Origin: Flectonema sp. DT1601
Lineage: Eukaryota; Euglenozoa; Diplonemea; Diplonemida; Diplonemidae
Length of the DNA: 64,000 nucleotides
Direction of reading: 5' to 3'
NCBI GenBank assembly: GCA_964019425.1
Contig: OZ025862.1
Coordinates: 310,001 to 374,000 of the forward strand
Positions within the stretch are counted from its first letter, which is position 1, and each line of letters begins with the position of its first letter. Below the pieces are notes generated by a model. That model saw only the letters and a program-made list of their open reading frames with translations. It did not search any database and was not told where the DNA came from. Of this stretch, positions 50,222 to 60,115 are shown in pieces. A program made the translations under genes and the position numbers.

Positions 50222-53200
50222 CGAAGATGTGCAAGTTGCTTACAATATAGAGGAGATCAAGGAACTACTGAATGTAATACTATCTAATTCTTATATTAAA
50301 AATGGTGACCATATGTTAAGGCAATGTCATGGTATTCCAATGGGTTCTCAATGCTCTCCTCATATTGCTAATCTGTACTGCTTTGGTATCGAAAAGAACT
50401 GGATTGACAACATCATCCATAGCAATGGTTTAAGTATTGCTAATGACAGGATAATCTTCAGATATATTGATGACTTTCTAATCTTTAGTAAGAATGAACC
50501 TACTCCACCTCCGCAAGCTGAATATCAAATGTCATACACAGATACGTCACTTGGACGCAATGACATAGTTTTCCTAGGAATGAGAGTAAGATTTGAAGAA
50601 AGACCAAGAGGACATCCATTCATTCGTCTGTCAATATGGGACAAAGAAAATCTGTTCAATTTTCAACCCATCAAATACACAAGCTCGACATCAAACGCAC
50701 CAAGAAGCCTTGGTCCGGGCATATTGAAAGGAGCCTTGTACAGAGCAGCAACCAATATCAACAACGACTTCGACTTATACTTGGAAATCGAAAAGGTGAT
50801 TTACAGGCTACGCAGCCGAGGGTACTCGAAGAAGAGCCTCTTCCCACAATACAAAGATTTCATTCTTAGTACATACTGGGATTTTCCGAAACAGAGAGAT
50901 AACCTCCAGCAATTCTTTTTCAAGACAAATTGGAGATATGACAAGGAACTACCCGTCACCTCTGAGAAGAAAACAATCCAACAGTACTACAAACTGAATG
51001 GACGAGATGACATTTATAACATGTTACTCGATAAGAACGTTGGGTATGCAAAACTCAAAAAATGTAATAACACCATGGTTACTGCATTCCGGATTGCAAG
51101 TCACTCAATCACTAACAATCCAGATCAATGTCTAATATGTTCCACCGCAATAAACAAGAACACTGAGACACAGATTGATGCTTTGGATATTAAATATCGC
51201 AATGGGATATTTAAAGTAACCAAATTTTGCAAAGACTTCGACAAAATACTACCTGTTAACATCAGTATTCTATCATACGACCAGGGTAAGACAACCCGTG
51301 AAATAATTAACAAACATGTGAATCACGAATGTCACATGGTTGTTGGTCGTACTAATGGAGGTTATTATTTTCCAATTACAAGTAAATATACGGAAAGTAA
51401 TATTCAAAAAATCTTCCTCAAGGTTGACACGCCTGGAAAATCGGCGGAAGTTACAACAGAAGGGAAGTCAACTCCTAACACATCAGATACTGATGTAGTT
51501 ATGACAGATAAGACCACAGAAACGCAAGAAGATGAAACGGAAAAATCTCAGACTGATAAACCGGTTATGAAGAATGATAGAGGTCCTGAATGGGATATTT
51601 CGATCGATAAAAGGTTTCCTATTTCTATGCACACTAAACCAGCTGAAGGCCTTAACAGCGGTGAGTGTGGTTGGGCCACCATTAATTTTATGGCTGATTA
51701 TCTGAACATCGAGAGAATTCAGATATCTAAAGTCTTTAAGATTCAAGATGAGTTGGCAACACAAGAAATGAAGTGGTTAGGATTGGTTGAAATGTTTCAA
51801 TTCAATCCTGATGGATGGTTTCACCAATTAGTCATATATGAGACAATCAAGATTCATCTGTCCTTAGAAATACACCATTGTACCAGCGCAGAAGATTTAG
51901 ATAAAGTCAACAATATACTCAAAGAACAAAACCTAAAACGCTTTCCATTCGTTATAATTACACGTAGATTAGCATACACTCACTATATCTTATTTATCGG
52001 AAAAGATACAGAGTATACAGGATATGATATCATTCAACACACTCCAAGTTATGAAACGTGGAATGACATTGCCAGGATATATCCTTTGGAAACATTTGAC
52101 TATCACTTCGCATTCTGCCCTACAAAAAACAATCCTATGGAAAAACTCCAATTTCCGAACCTCGACTATCCAACAATGGAGCCCCACATGGAAAACAAAC
52201 AAGAGAAAGATACTCTTAGTCAAAAGACGAATGATAACGATGACACAGCACTGTTATACGAGATGTTACAGAAATTTGAAGAGGATGATATCTCTACAAC
52301 AGCTAAAGCCACAGATCCATTGGATTTAGGATCTTCGAATGAAAATACTACTCATAAGGAAGTCATTCAAGATCCAAAGGAAGTCATTCAAGATCCAAAG
52401 AAAGTCATTCAAGATCCAAAGGAAGTCATTCAAGATCCAAAGGAAGTCACTCAAGATCCAAAGGAAGTCATTCAAGATCCAAAGGAAGTCACTCAAGATC
52501 CAAAGGAAGTCATTCAAGATCCAAAGGAAGTCATTCAAGATCCAAAGGAAGTCATTCAAGATCCAAAGGAAGTCATTCAAGATCCAAAGGAAGTCACTCA
52601 AGATCCAAAGGAAGTCATTCAAGATCCAAAGAAAGTCACTCAAGATCCAAAGGAAGTCACTCAAGATCCAAAGGAAGTCATTCAAGATCCAAAGAAAGTC
52701 ACTCAAGATCCAAAGGAAGTCATTCAAGATCCAGAGATAGATACACACCTAGATCCAAAAATAGGTCAGCAAGATGTGGACTTGGACGATAAGGAAGCAA
52801 TAGTTGTTGCTAACAAGGCTTCTAAATCCAATACTCACTTCGACATCACTGATTACATAACTTCTGAAGATCAAAAGTCAAATGATTTTGTAAGTGGAAC
52901 CGCAAAGCTCACTAAGTTTCCCAATCATATCTTGAACACCAATCAGAATACTAACTTATGTCATATGGAATATGCTACACCAAATACCGATGTACATATG
53001 GAATCACCAATGACCACTATTCTAACTGGTCCACTTTATAATACGGATACACAATTTAATTACGAAAATACAACACTTATAATTGCAACACCGCAGATTA
53101 TACCAACCATCCCAAACTTTCGTAACCTATATCACAGCTCATCTGGGTGTCAAATCATGGCGGTATCACCTCCGAGAATATACAAAGTAAATACAATTGC

Positions 53201-53279
53201 TGCCATCTCACCCCCACAAGTCTATCACAACGGGGACAGCATTGTTGCCATCTCACCGCCAACTATCCTCCGATACTAA
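50184..53279 (+). CDS. PLE copy 2: second half of RT, Josephin-like protease and heptad tract
   Basis: The RT continues with QCHGIPMGSQCSPHIANLYC (motif B), RYIDDFLIF (motif C, catalytic YIDD) and NDIVFLGMRVRF (motif D). Then comes the PLE-typical region with SSTSNAPRSLGPGILKGALYR. A post-RT region with CLIC and an acidic spacer leads to a domain at about residues 480-630 with the Josephin layout. It has nucleophile-type Cys495 (SGECGWATINF), a helix resembling the Josephin QLDEEE segment (QDELATQEM), DGWFHQLVIYETIKIHLSLEI matching the Josephin GxFSIQVI region, and His600 (YTHYILF). Josephin domains cleave ubiquitin chains. An acidic linker, 18 EVIQDPK-type repeats (52359-52736) and a region ending in ISPP motifs follow. 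It overlaps the flanking frames at both ends; no ATG is evident, so separate translation is uncertain. Confidence 0.7.
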   Translation: MVKISTWQTYEFNEDVQVAYNIEEIKELLNVILSNSYIKNGDHMLRQCHGIPMGSQCSPHIANLYCFGIEKNWIDNIIHSNGLSIANDRIIFRYIDDFLIFSKNEPTPPPQAEYQMSYTDTSLGRNDIVFLGMRVRFEERPRGHPFIRLSIWDKENLFNFQPIKYTSSTSNAPRSLGPGILKGALYRAATNINNDFDLYLEIEKVIYRLRSRGYSKKSLFPQYKDFILSTYWDFPKQRDNLQQFFFKTNWRYDKELPVTSEKKTIQQYYKLNGRDDIYNMLLDKNVGYAKLKKCNNTMVTAFRIASHSITNNPDQCLICSTAINKNTETQIDALDIKYRNGIFKVTKFCKDFDKILPVNISILSYDQGKTTREIINKHVNHECHMVVGRTNGGYYFPITSKYTESNIQKIFLKVDTPGKSAEVTTEGKSTPNTSDTDVVMTDKTTETQEDETEKSQTDKPVMKNDRGPEWDISIDKRFPISMHTKPAEGLNSGECGWATINFMADYLNIERIQISKVFKIQDELATQEMKWLGLVEMFQFNPDGWFHQLVIYETIKIHLSLEIHHCTSAEDLDKVNNILKEQNLKRFPFVIITRRLAYTHYILFIGKDTEYTGYDIIQHTPSYETWNDIARIYPLETFDYHFAFCPTKNNPMEKLQFPNLDYPTMEPHMENKQEKDTLSQKTNDNDDTALLYEMLQKFEEDDISTTAKATDPLDLGSSNENTTHKEVIQDPKEVIQDPKKVIQDPKEVIQDPKEVTQDPKEVIQDPKEVTQDPKEVIQDPKEVIQDPKEVIQDPKEVIQDPKEVTQDPKEVIQDPKKVTQDPKEVTQDPKEVIQDPKKVTQDPKEVIQDPEIDTHLDPKIGQQDVDLDDKEAIVVANKASKSNTHFDITDYITSEDQKSNDFVSGTAKLTKFPNHILNTNQNTNLCHMEYATPNTDVHMESPMTTILTGPLYNTDTQFNYENTTLIIATPQIIPTIPNFRNLYHSSSGCQIMAVSPPRIYKVNTIAAISPPQVYHNGDSIVAISPPTILRY
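52359..52736 (+). repeat. 21-bp tandem array, 18 units
   Basis: Same unit and phase as 15115-23115, but only 18 copies. The flanks align with copy 1 at a constant offset of 37,244 bp to the left and 29,621 bp to the right, so the whole length difference is 363 units (7,623 bp). Confidence 0.95.
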
Positions 53280-55086
53280 GAGTCCAACAGATGTTACTTC
53301 ACCAACTCGGATGGATATTGATATTGACACGGTGATTGCCGTCAATAACAGAAGTCTATATGATATTGACATCATCCCACCACCACATGTGGATACTCTT
53401 ATAAGTACCAAGAAAAAGAGTAACGACTCAATTCATAAAACTTGCCTTACCGATGTCGATAACAATAGCTACAACGAGATATCACCACCACAAACGGATG
53501 TACATATGTTGATCAATAACAATGATCTCAACATAATTGAGCCTATTGCACCACCACATACGGGTGTTCATACGGTAATTAACAACAACAGTCTCGAGAC
53601 ATTCGAGTATATTTCACCACCGCAGACTGGTATTCATATGCCTATAGTTATCAACAACAACAGTATCAACGCAAACGAACTTGCTTCACCGCCACAAACT
53701 AATGTTCATATGGAGGTCAGAAACAATAGTCTCATTGCGACTGAGGCTATATCACCACCGTGTTTAGAAACACCTGAACATCGACATGTGTTTGAAACAC
53801 CGGTAAAACAAAAGTCGGGAGGCAAAATCAAAACTCCGACAACCAACAAGATTGTCCCACAAGAACCACTAACTTGTTGGAATGGACACAATCGGGAGCT
53901 TATTTATGATTTAGCAATGAATAGGCAACCTAACAAGATTGTTACAACATACACTGCACCATCGTTAAAAGTTACAACTCCGAAAACAGCAACACGAAAT
54001 AACACTGTTGTCATAGACACAGAAGATAGTATGAACCCCGTAACTTCAATGCCGGAAAGTTTAAGTGATACCCTTGAACCTTGTTCAAAACGTAACAAAA
54101 AGTCCAATATACTGTCTCATAAACATGCTATGAAGCAATCCAAAAAGAAAGCTTTCAATAATGGATCTCACGAGTCAATTATCCCTAAAATTAAAGTCAT
54201 TACGCAATCACATACGCAGATTAAGGATAAAACATCGGAACCTATCAATGAAGAATCTAGTAAGACACTTCCCCAACTTAAAGATGAAACCGGAAGTAAG
54301 AAAGATGAGACAACGTCGCATGTTGAACTAGAAAAGGCAACAGAAGTTAATACAATAGTTGAGAACTCAATGACCGACGTGCCAACTACAACATCCTCGT
54401 CAGAACCATCCTACAAAGATACAACGCATATCAAGAGGAAATGTAAATATTGCTTCAAGACTAAAAAATCAATTATTGATCATGTCCACATATGCGCAAT
54501 ATTCAGAGCCTCAAAGGACTTTCCATATTACATGGATCATGATAATACAACGTATGAAGTTAACAACAGTGATGGCTCCAACAAGATCACAATGGTCATC
54601 AAGGAGAAGAAGAAACTAAGCATGCGGTCTATCAAAAGAGGTGCAAAACTAGTAACACAAATTCTTGAGAAAGAGGATAGTACACTAACTACACCAAAAA
54701 GAGATACCCGCAAAAGATTAAATTCTGAAAGTCCGATTCCAATAATCGAATTTAATGGATACATGGACAAGGACAAGAGAAAAAAGTTAGAGAATAAGAA
54801 CGGATCTAAAAGTAAACGCAAGATCAAAGTTGAGATTAATAAGATGCTAGTCGCTTCAGCAAAAAAGAAGGAGAAGTCGAAATATACAAAGAGATTAAAT
54901 TCTGAAAGTCCTATGCAGCCGCTACTAAGAAAAGATGTACGAAAGAAACGAGCCAAACAAGAAGATATCAACACACCTAAAAGTGAAGATAAAGAGAACG
55001 TTACGAACATCTTAGATACTCCTTCGACTCCTGTTTTACATGATTTTGAAGATGTATCAGATTATGCATCAGATCTTGATAATTAA
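53197..55086 (+). CDS. PLE copy 2: Pro-rich repeats and C2HC zinc finger
   Basis: Overlaps the previous frame by about 80 bp. The ISPP repeats continue across the overlap. The zinc finger reads RKCKYCFKTKKSIIDHVHIC, followed by Lys-rich segments, two KRLNSESP motifs and an acidic C-terminus. I know no PLE with this tail; a chaperone or nucleic-acid-binding role is inference. Confidence 0.6.
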   Translation: MLPSHPHKSITTGTALLPSHRQLSSDTKSPTDVTSPTRMDIDIDTVIAVNNRSLYDIDIIPPPHVDTLISTKKKSNDSIHKTCLTDVDNNSYNEISPPQTDVHMLINNNDLNIIEPIAPPHTGVHTVINNNSLETFEYISPPQTGIHMPIVINNNSINANELASPPQTNVHMEVRNNSLIATEAISPPCLETPEHRHVFETPVKQKSGGKIKTPTTNKIVPQEPLTCWNGHNRELIYDLAMNRQPNKIVTTYTAPSLKVTTPKTATRNNTVVIDTEDSMNPVTSMPESLSDTLEPCSKRNKKSNILSHKHAMKQSKKKAFNNGSHESIIPKIKVITQSHTQIKDKTSEPINEESSKTLPQLKDETGSKKDETTSHVELEKATEVNTIVENSMTDVPTTTSSSEPSYKDTTHIKRKCKYCFKTKKSIIDHVHICAIFRASKDFPYYMDHDNTTYEVNNSDGSNKITMVIKEKKKLSMRSIKRGAKLVTQILEKEDSTLTTPKRDTRKRLNSESPIPIIEFNGYMDKDKRKKLENKNGSKSKRKIKVEINKMLVASAKKKEKSKYTKRLNSESPMQPLLRKDVRKKRAKQEDINTPKSEDKENVTNILDTPSTPVLHDFEDVSDYASDLDN

Positions 55087-55117
55087 TCATCTTATACTTT
55101 CTACATTTATTGTAGAA

Positions 55118-55152
55118 GAGTGCTCCACTAGTAGTGCGCTACGAACTAGTAA
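55118..55152 (+). other. Stem-loop motif near the PLE copy 2 3' end
   Basis: Same as 25497-25531. Confidence 0.6.
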
Positions 55153-55332
55153 TAACAAGAAGAATGTTTTTTTTATAAACATTATAACAAAGTAACTACA
55201 TCCTAGTCTTGCTAACTAAGATGCTTCAGTCACAACAGATGATTGACTTACTTCTACACCATACTGATGATGAGAGAATAGAGGTAAGAGGTATATGGAT
55301 TACTCTCGAAACCTAATAGTTACTTTAAAAGG

Positions 55333-55592
55333 CTAAGTTAAGCATCACACCTAGTCACTGTATCTCAGAACTAATGTTAAATTATCGTTATGTTTTTTAT
55401 GATACAAAACATTTGTATTTTACGTACAAAATCAAACAGTTAACCCCCCTTCCTCTTTTTTTTTAAAACAATAAAAACCTTATTAGATTCTTCCTACCTA
55501 CCGCAGTATTGGGGACCCTCAGAAGAGCCACCCGGTACTCTTTGAGTGTCTACCTAACCGACACTCGGTGGTCTGATGGACATAATAACTAA
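55333..55592 (+). repeat. Repeats R1 and Q right of PLE copy 2
   Basis: Matches 25713-25972 at the 29,621-bp offset. Confidence 0.6.
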
Positions 55593-55652
55593 CTAAACAC
55601 CCTACTAACAATAACATAATTCAGTTTGACTTTGTGGTTTTTTTTTTTTTTG

Positions 55653-55683
<31 letters not shown>

Positions 55684-55888
55684 CATTTGAGAAGTAAGAG
55701 CTATAAAAAAAAACCAAAGAACAGGAACAGCATCGTGTGTAAAAACCTTTTCAGCTTTATTAGTTTAAGTCGGTTTCACAGTTTTCGTTGCATACAAAAA
55801 AGAAAAATCATCACAAAATAGCACGATTTTTTTCCGTAAAGCTACAGAGTAGTAATTTTTCAGTTTTTCCTCTTTTTTTAAAAAAATA
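55593..55888 (+). repeat. Repeat P, third copy
   Basis: Matches 25973-26267. The T-run differs by a base or so. No gene. Confidence 0.6.
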
Positions 55889-56541
55889 TATATCAGTCAT
55901 TCCTTTTTTTTGCGAACAAAAAACACCATTTTCTCACCGCCTGAGCAAGGTTACACGATATGTTACTTTTGCTCGATTTTTTATTTTTTGGAATCGGGGA
56001 GGGTGCGATCTGTAAAATTAGGCATAGGGATATACTTTTAAACATGGTAAGTGCTGCTAAAAAGAGATAAACGTCTCTTTGCAAAATTTCCTTGGTACTA
56101 CTCAATGATAAATATTAATCCCAGACCTGGAATGGAAAGATCGAGAAAATCTGAGTAAAAAACACCCCTAATTTTTTTTTTTTCACTATTTTTCCCCCCC
56201 TTCTCCCGCACTCAAGAGATATGCACCTTTTTACTAACAAATCAACCCTAGTAGCAATTATGTAAGGAAAATGTTGCATCTGTGGTGGTGATAATGATCA
56301 TTAAGTATCAAAGTAGGTCCAAAAAGACAGGTAGTAACAATCTGCCTCACCGGCACATGCTTAGTACTCTTTAATATATTTTTGCTCGATTATTTTTTCT
56401 CTGGATCCCGCTGGACCAGCAGTATAAAATTAGACCCTTCGATTAATTTTTAGTTTTGGTACTTGTCCACGGCTGAGCTGATTTAGTAAACCACAAAATC
56501 TCTTTTCTCAATTCGGGTGACACGTATGTGATGCCAACCAT
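55889..56541 (-). mobile_element. Element M in reverse orientation, second copy
   Basis: Duplicate of 26268-26920, including the head-to-head switch point. Confidence 0.6.
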
Positions 56542-56638
56542 GTTTAAAAGTATATCCCTATGCCTAATTTTACAGATCGCACCCTCCCCGATTCCAAAAA
56601 ATAAAAAATCGAGCAAAAGTAACATATCGTGTAACCTT

Positions 56639-56811
56639 ATATATATCAGTCATTCCTTTTTTTTGCGAACAAAAAACACCATTTTCTCACCGCCTGAGCA
56701 AGGTTACACGATATGTTATTTTTGCTCGATTTTTTATTTTTACAATTTTTTTTTGAAATTTTTTTTCAGTGTCCAGAATTTGTTCGCAAACATAAGGAAT
56801 GACTGATATAT
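56639..56811 (+). mobile_element. Short MITE-like element m
   Basis: Duplicate of 27017-27188, with both termini present. Confidence 0.6.
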
Positions 56812-56856
56812 GTTCAGTTATTTTTTTCTTCTTTGAGGCTTATAATAATCCTTTAG

Positions 56857-57004
56857 GGACCAGGTGCAACCTCCTACTTGTAGAGTTACTAAGAGATGTA
56901 AAAGCCATGTGTCTGAGGAGAATAACACTGACAGTAACACCGATGATGATACAGAGGATACTGTTGATATTACAGCGACTGACCCCCGCATCACCGCAGC
57001 ATAG
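56857..57004 (+). pseudogene. Exon-like remnant, copy 7
   Basis: Same frame and TAG, upstream of LRR gene L. Confidence 0.3.
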
Positions 57005-57111
57005 CACTAGAGATACCGTCTAGGCTCGCATTCGCTCGCGCAAAGTTATTTTTGTTTTTTCTGAATAAAATTTGTCATTCTTGTTGTATTAATATGCTAG
57101 CATGAAAACGA

Positions 57112-57273
57112 CGGCAAGGTTACAGTGGGTGATTGGATATGTGACTTGGGTTATCTGGTGTTGCATTTGGAAATATTTTATAAATCATTCACAACAGGTT
57201 TATCGATATGTGCTGCAATTCTACTTAATAAGAGATGGAGAAATTCGTATTTTTGTCATATAACAGGTTGTTT
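57112..57273 (+). CDS. Small ORF upstream of LRR gene L (53 aa)
   Basis: ATG to TAA, GYVTW variant. Its duplicate at 27480 reads EYVAW, so this short stretch has been changed by exchange with another linker. Confidence 0.3.
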
Positions 57274-57438
57274 GTTAAACACATCATGGATGTAGGTTGG
57301 GACTAAAGTTTGTGCAACAAAAAAAAAAAAAGAAAAAAAAAAAGTTTGTTTGAAGAAATATATTTTAAACATTTATTAATCTCATCATACTCCAAGCCAT
57401 TTATCATCACATTTTGTAAGTTACTCACGCGAGGTAAT

Positions 57439-59670
57439 ATGCAACTTTCGGTTACGTTCCAAGACACTGGATTTCCTGACGTTGTTTTCACAGCTTCTGG
57501 AGAGTCGCTCGTGAAGGATGCATTGCAGGTTGCAGCTGACGAGTGGGGTACCGATGCTGACTTTCTTGAGCTTTCTCTCGCAGGATCGCTGCTTCGAGCA
57601 GGTAATCGACTGGTGTCGTACGGAGTGGAGGACGGCTCGCTGTTGGATGCATCGGTGGTGCGCTTGTTTGGATTGGAATTTTTGACAGATTCTGCAAAGA
57701 GAGCGAAAGCATTCCTACGAGGAAAACGGGATCAGGACGGGTTTTTCTGCCTTGATACTCCCACATTCGCTGTGGATGGCTGTCTTCAGTTTAACAACGA
57801 TGATGAGTGGATCTCGAATGATGTTACGAACATCTCATTCAGCAACTCTGAACCCTCAGTCACGACCGTTCCAGATGATTTCTTATCCTCATCTCGTAAG
57901 ATTATAAGGGTCAGTCTGCCTGGTCTTCAATACGTCACATCTGTTGGTAGTGCTTTCCTCAAAAATTGCAATTCACTGACATCCGTAGACTTATCACGTC
58001 TCAGCTATCTTTTAACTGTGGGAGACGATTTTCTAAATTATTGTTCATCCCTCACATCTCTGGACTTATCAAGTCTCAGCAATCTTTCAAGTGTTGGAGA
58101 CTATTTTCTATTTGATTGTTCATCCCTCACATCTCTGGACTTATCAAGTCTCAGCAATCTTTCAACTGTGGGAGACCATTTTCTAGGTAATTGTTCATCC
58201 CTCACAAATCTGGACTTATCAAGTCTCAGCAATCTTTCAACTGTGGGAGGCTCTTTTCTACGTTATTGTTCATCCCTCACATCTCTGGACTTATCAAGTC
58301 TCAGCAATCTTTCAACTGTTGGAGACTATTTTCTATATGATTGTTCATCCCTCACATCTCTGGACTTATCAAGTCTCAGCAATCTTTCAACTGTGGGAGA
58401 CGATTTTCTAAGTAATTGTTCATCCCTCACATCTCTGGACTTATCAAGTCTCAGCAATCTTTCAACAGTTGGAGGCTCTTTTCTATGTGCTTGTTCATCC
58501 CTCACATCTCTGGACTTATCAAGTCTCAGCAATATTTCAACTGTGGGAGACTCTTTTCTATATTATTGTACATCCCTCACATCTCTGGACTTATCAAGTC
58601 TCAGCAATATTTCAACTGTGGGAGACTCTTTTCTAAGTAATTGTTCATCCCTCACATCTCTGGACTTATCAAGTCTCAGCAATATTTCAGCTGTGGGAGA
58701 CGATTTTCTATATAATTGTTCATCCCTCACATCTCTGGACTTATCAAGTCTCAGCAATCTTTCAACTGTGGGAGACTATTTTCTAATTAATTGTTCATCC
58801 CTCACATCACTGGACTTATCATGTCTCAGCAATCTTTCAACTGTGGGACACTGTTTTCTAAATAGTTGTTCATCCCTCACATCTCTGGACTTATCAAGTC
58901 TCAGCAATATTTCAACTGTGGGACACTATTTTCTATATTATTGTTCATCCCTCACATCTCTGGACTTATCAAGTCTCAGCAATCTTTCAACTGTGGGAGA
59001 CTCTTTTCTAAGTAATTGTTCATCCCTCACAAATCTGGACTTATCAAGTCTCAGCAATCTTTCAACTGTGGGAGGCTCTTTTCTACGTTATTGTTCATCC
59101 CTCACATCTCTGGACTTATCAAGTCTCAGCAATATTTCAACTGTGAGATACAATTTTCTATTTAATTGTTCATCCCTCACATCTCTGGACTTATCAAGTC
59201 TCAGCAATCTTTCAACTGTGGGAGACTCTTTTCTAAGTAATTGTTCATCCCTCACAAATCTGGACTTATCAAGTCTCAGCAATCTTTCAACTGTGGGAGA
59301 CTCTTTTCTATATAATTGTTCATCCCTCACATCTCTGGACTTATCAAGTCTCAGCAATCTTTCAACTGTGGGAGACTCTTTTCTATATAATTGTTCATCC
59401 CTCACATCTCTGGACTTATCAAGTCTCAGCAATCTTTCAACTGTGGGAGACTCTTTTCTAAGTAATTGTTCATCCCTCACAAATCTGGACTTATCAAGTC
59501 TCAGCAATCTTTCAACTGTGAGAGACTATTTCCTAAATAATTGTTCATCACTTACTTCCTTGGATTTAACCCTGGTGAATGTGGAATCCGTTGGAAGTAA
59601 TTTCTTAAAAGGTTGCTCATCCATAAAGAGAGATAAACTGCATACGTGCATAGCGAATTTGAAAAGATAG
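57439..59670 (+). CDS. LRR gene L: ubiquitin-like domain plus 21 leucine-rich repeats
   Basis: 743 residues. Nearly identical to gene E, with the same CIANLKR end, YYCTS and RYNFLFN repeats, but one extra DSFLYN repeat near 59380 and a few substitutions (PTFAVDG, SRLSYLL, GDHFLGN, VRDYFLNN). A clean example of one-module gain after duplication. Confidence 0.85.
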   Translation: MQLSVTFQDTGFPDVVFTASGESLVKDALQVAADEWGTDADFLELSLAGSLLRAGNRLVSYGVEDGSLLDASVVRLFGLEFLTDSAKRAKAFLRGKRDQDGFFCLDTPTFAVDGCLQFNNDDEWISNDVTNISFSNSEPSVTTVPDDFLSSSRKIIRVSLPGLQYVTSVGSAFLKNCNSLTSVDLSRLSYLLTVGDDFLNYCSSLTSLDLSSLSNLSSVGDYFLFDCSSLTSLDLSSLSNLSTVGDHFLGNCSSLTNLDLSSLSNLSTVGGSFLRYCSSLTSLDLSSLSNLSTVGDYFLYDCSSLTSLDLSSLSNLSTVGDDFLSNCSSLTSLDLSSLSNLSTVGGSFLCACSSLTSLDLSSLSNISTVGDSFLYYCTSLTSLDLSSLSNISTVGDSFLSNCSSLTSLDLSSLSNISAVGDDFLYNCSSLTSLDLSSLSNLSTVGDYFLINCSSLTSLDLSCLSNLSTVGHCFLNSCSSLTSLDLSSLSNISTVGHYFLYYCSSLTSLDLSSLSNLSTVGDSFLSNCSSLTNLDLSSLSNLSTVGGSFLRYCSSLTSLDLSSLSNISTVRYNFLFNCSSLTSLDLSSLSNLSTVGDSFLSNCSSLTNLDLSSLSNLSTVGDSFLYNCSSLTSLDLSSLSNLSTVGDSFLYNCSSLTSLDLSSLSNLSTVGDSFLSNCSSLTNLDLSSLSNLSTVRDYFLNNCSSLTSLDLTLVNVESVGSNFLKGCSSIKRDKLHTCIANLKR

Positions 59671-60115
59671 AAATCATAAATGTTGTTTTTAGTGTGTGTG
59701 CGTTGTTCCCCTTGTTTTATTTGAAGGTATTTAATTTATGTTTTAATATTTCAGAAAGAAGATGTTCGCTCACACACTCTTAAAACCACGGCAAGGTTAC
59801 AGTGGGTGATTGGATATGTGACTTGGGTTATCTGGTGTTACATTTGGAAATATTTTATAAATCATTCACAACAGGTTTATCGATATGTGCTACAATTCTA
59901 CTTAATAAGAGATGGAGAAATTCGTATTTTTGTCATATAACAGGTTGTTTGTTAAACACATCATGGATGTAGGTTGGGACTAAAGTTTGTGCAACAAAAA
60001 AAAAAAAAAGAAAAAGAAAAGTTTGTTTGAAGAAATATATTTTAAACATTTATTAATCTCATCATACTCCAAGCCATTTATCATCACATTTTGTAAGTTA
60101 CTCACGCGAGTTAAT
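59671..60115 (+). other. Intergenic linker between LRR genes L and M
   Basis: As at 29974-30419. The overlapping ATG is again missing, so no small gene is called. Confidence 0.5.

Larger units (their letters stand above)
46438..55332 (+). mobile_element. Penelope-like retroelement, copy 2 (nearly complete coding region)
   Basis: Order of parts: basic repeat region, GIY-YIG nuclease, Cys-rich linker, RT, post-RT region, Josephin-like protease, heptad tract, Pro-rich repeats, C2HC finger, then a ~250-bp 3' non-coding end with the stem-loop (55118-55152) and the hammerhead-like core (55264-55321). N-terminal placement of GIY-YIG is known for the Naiad/Chlamys type of PLE; most other PLEs have it at the C-terminus. 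The coding region lies in three overlapping frames. R1 flanks it on both sides. The left end lacks a start codon, so the 5' end is probably missing. Confidence 0.8.
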
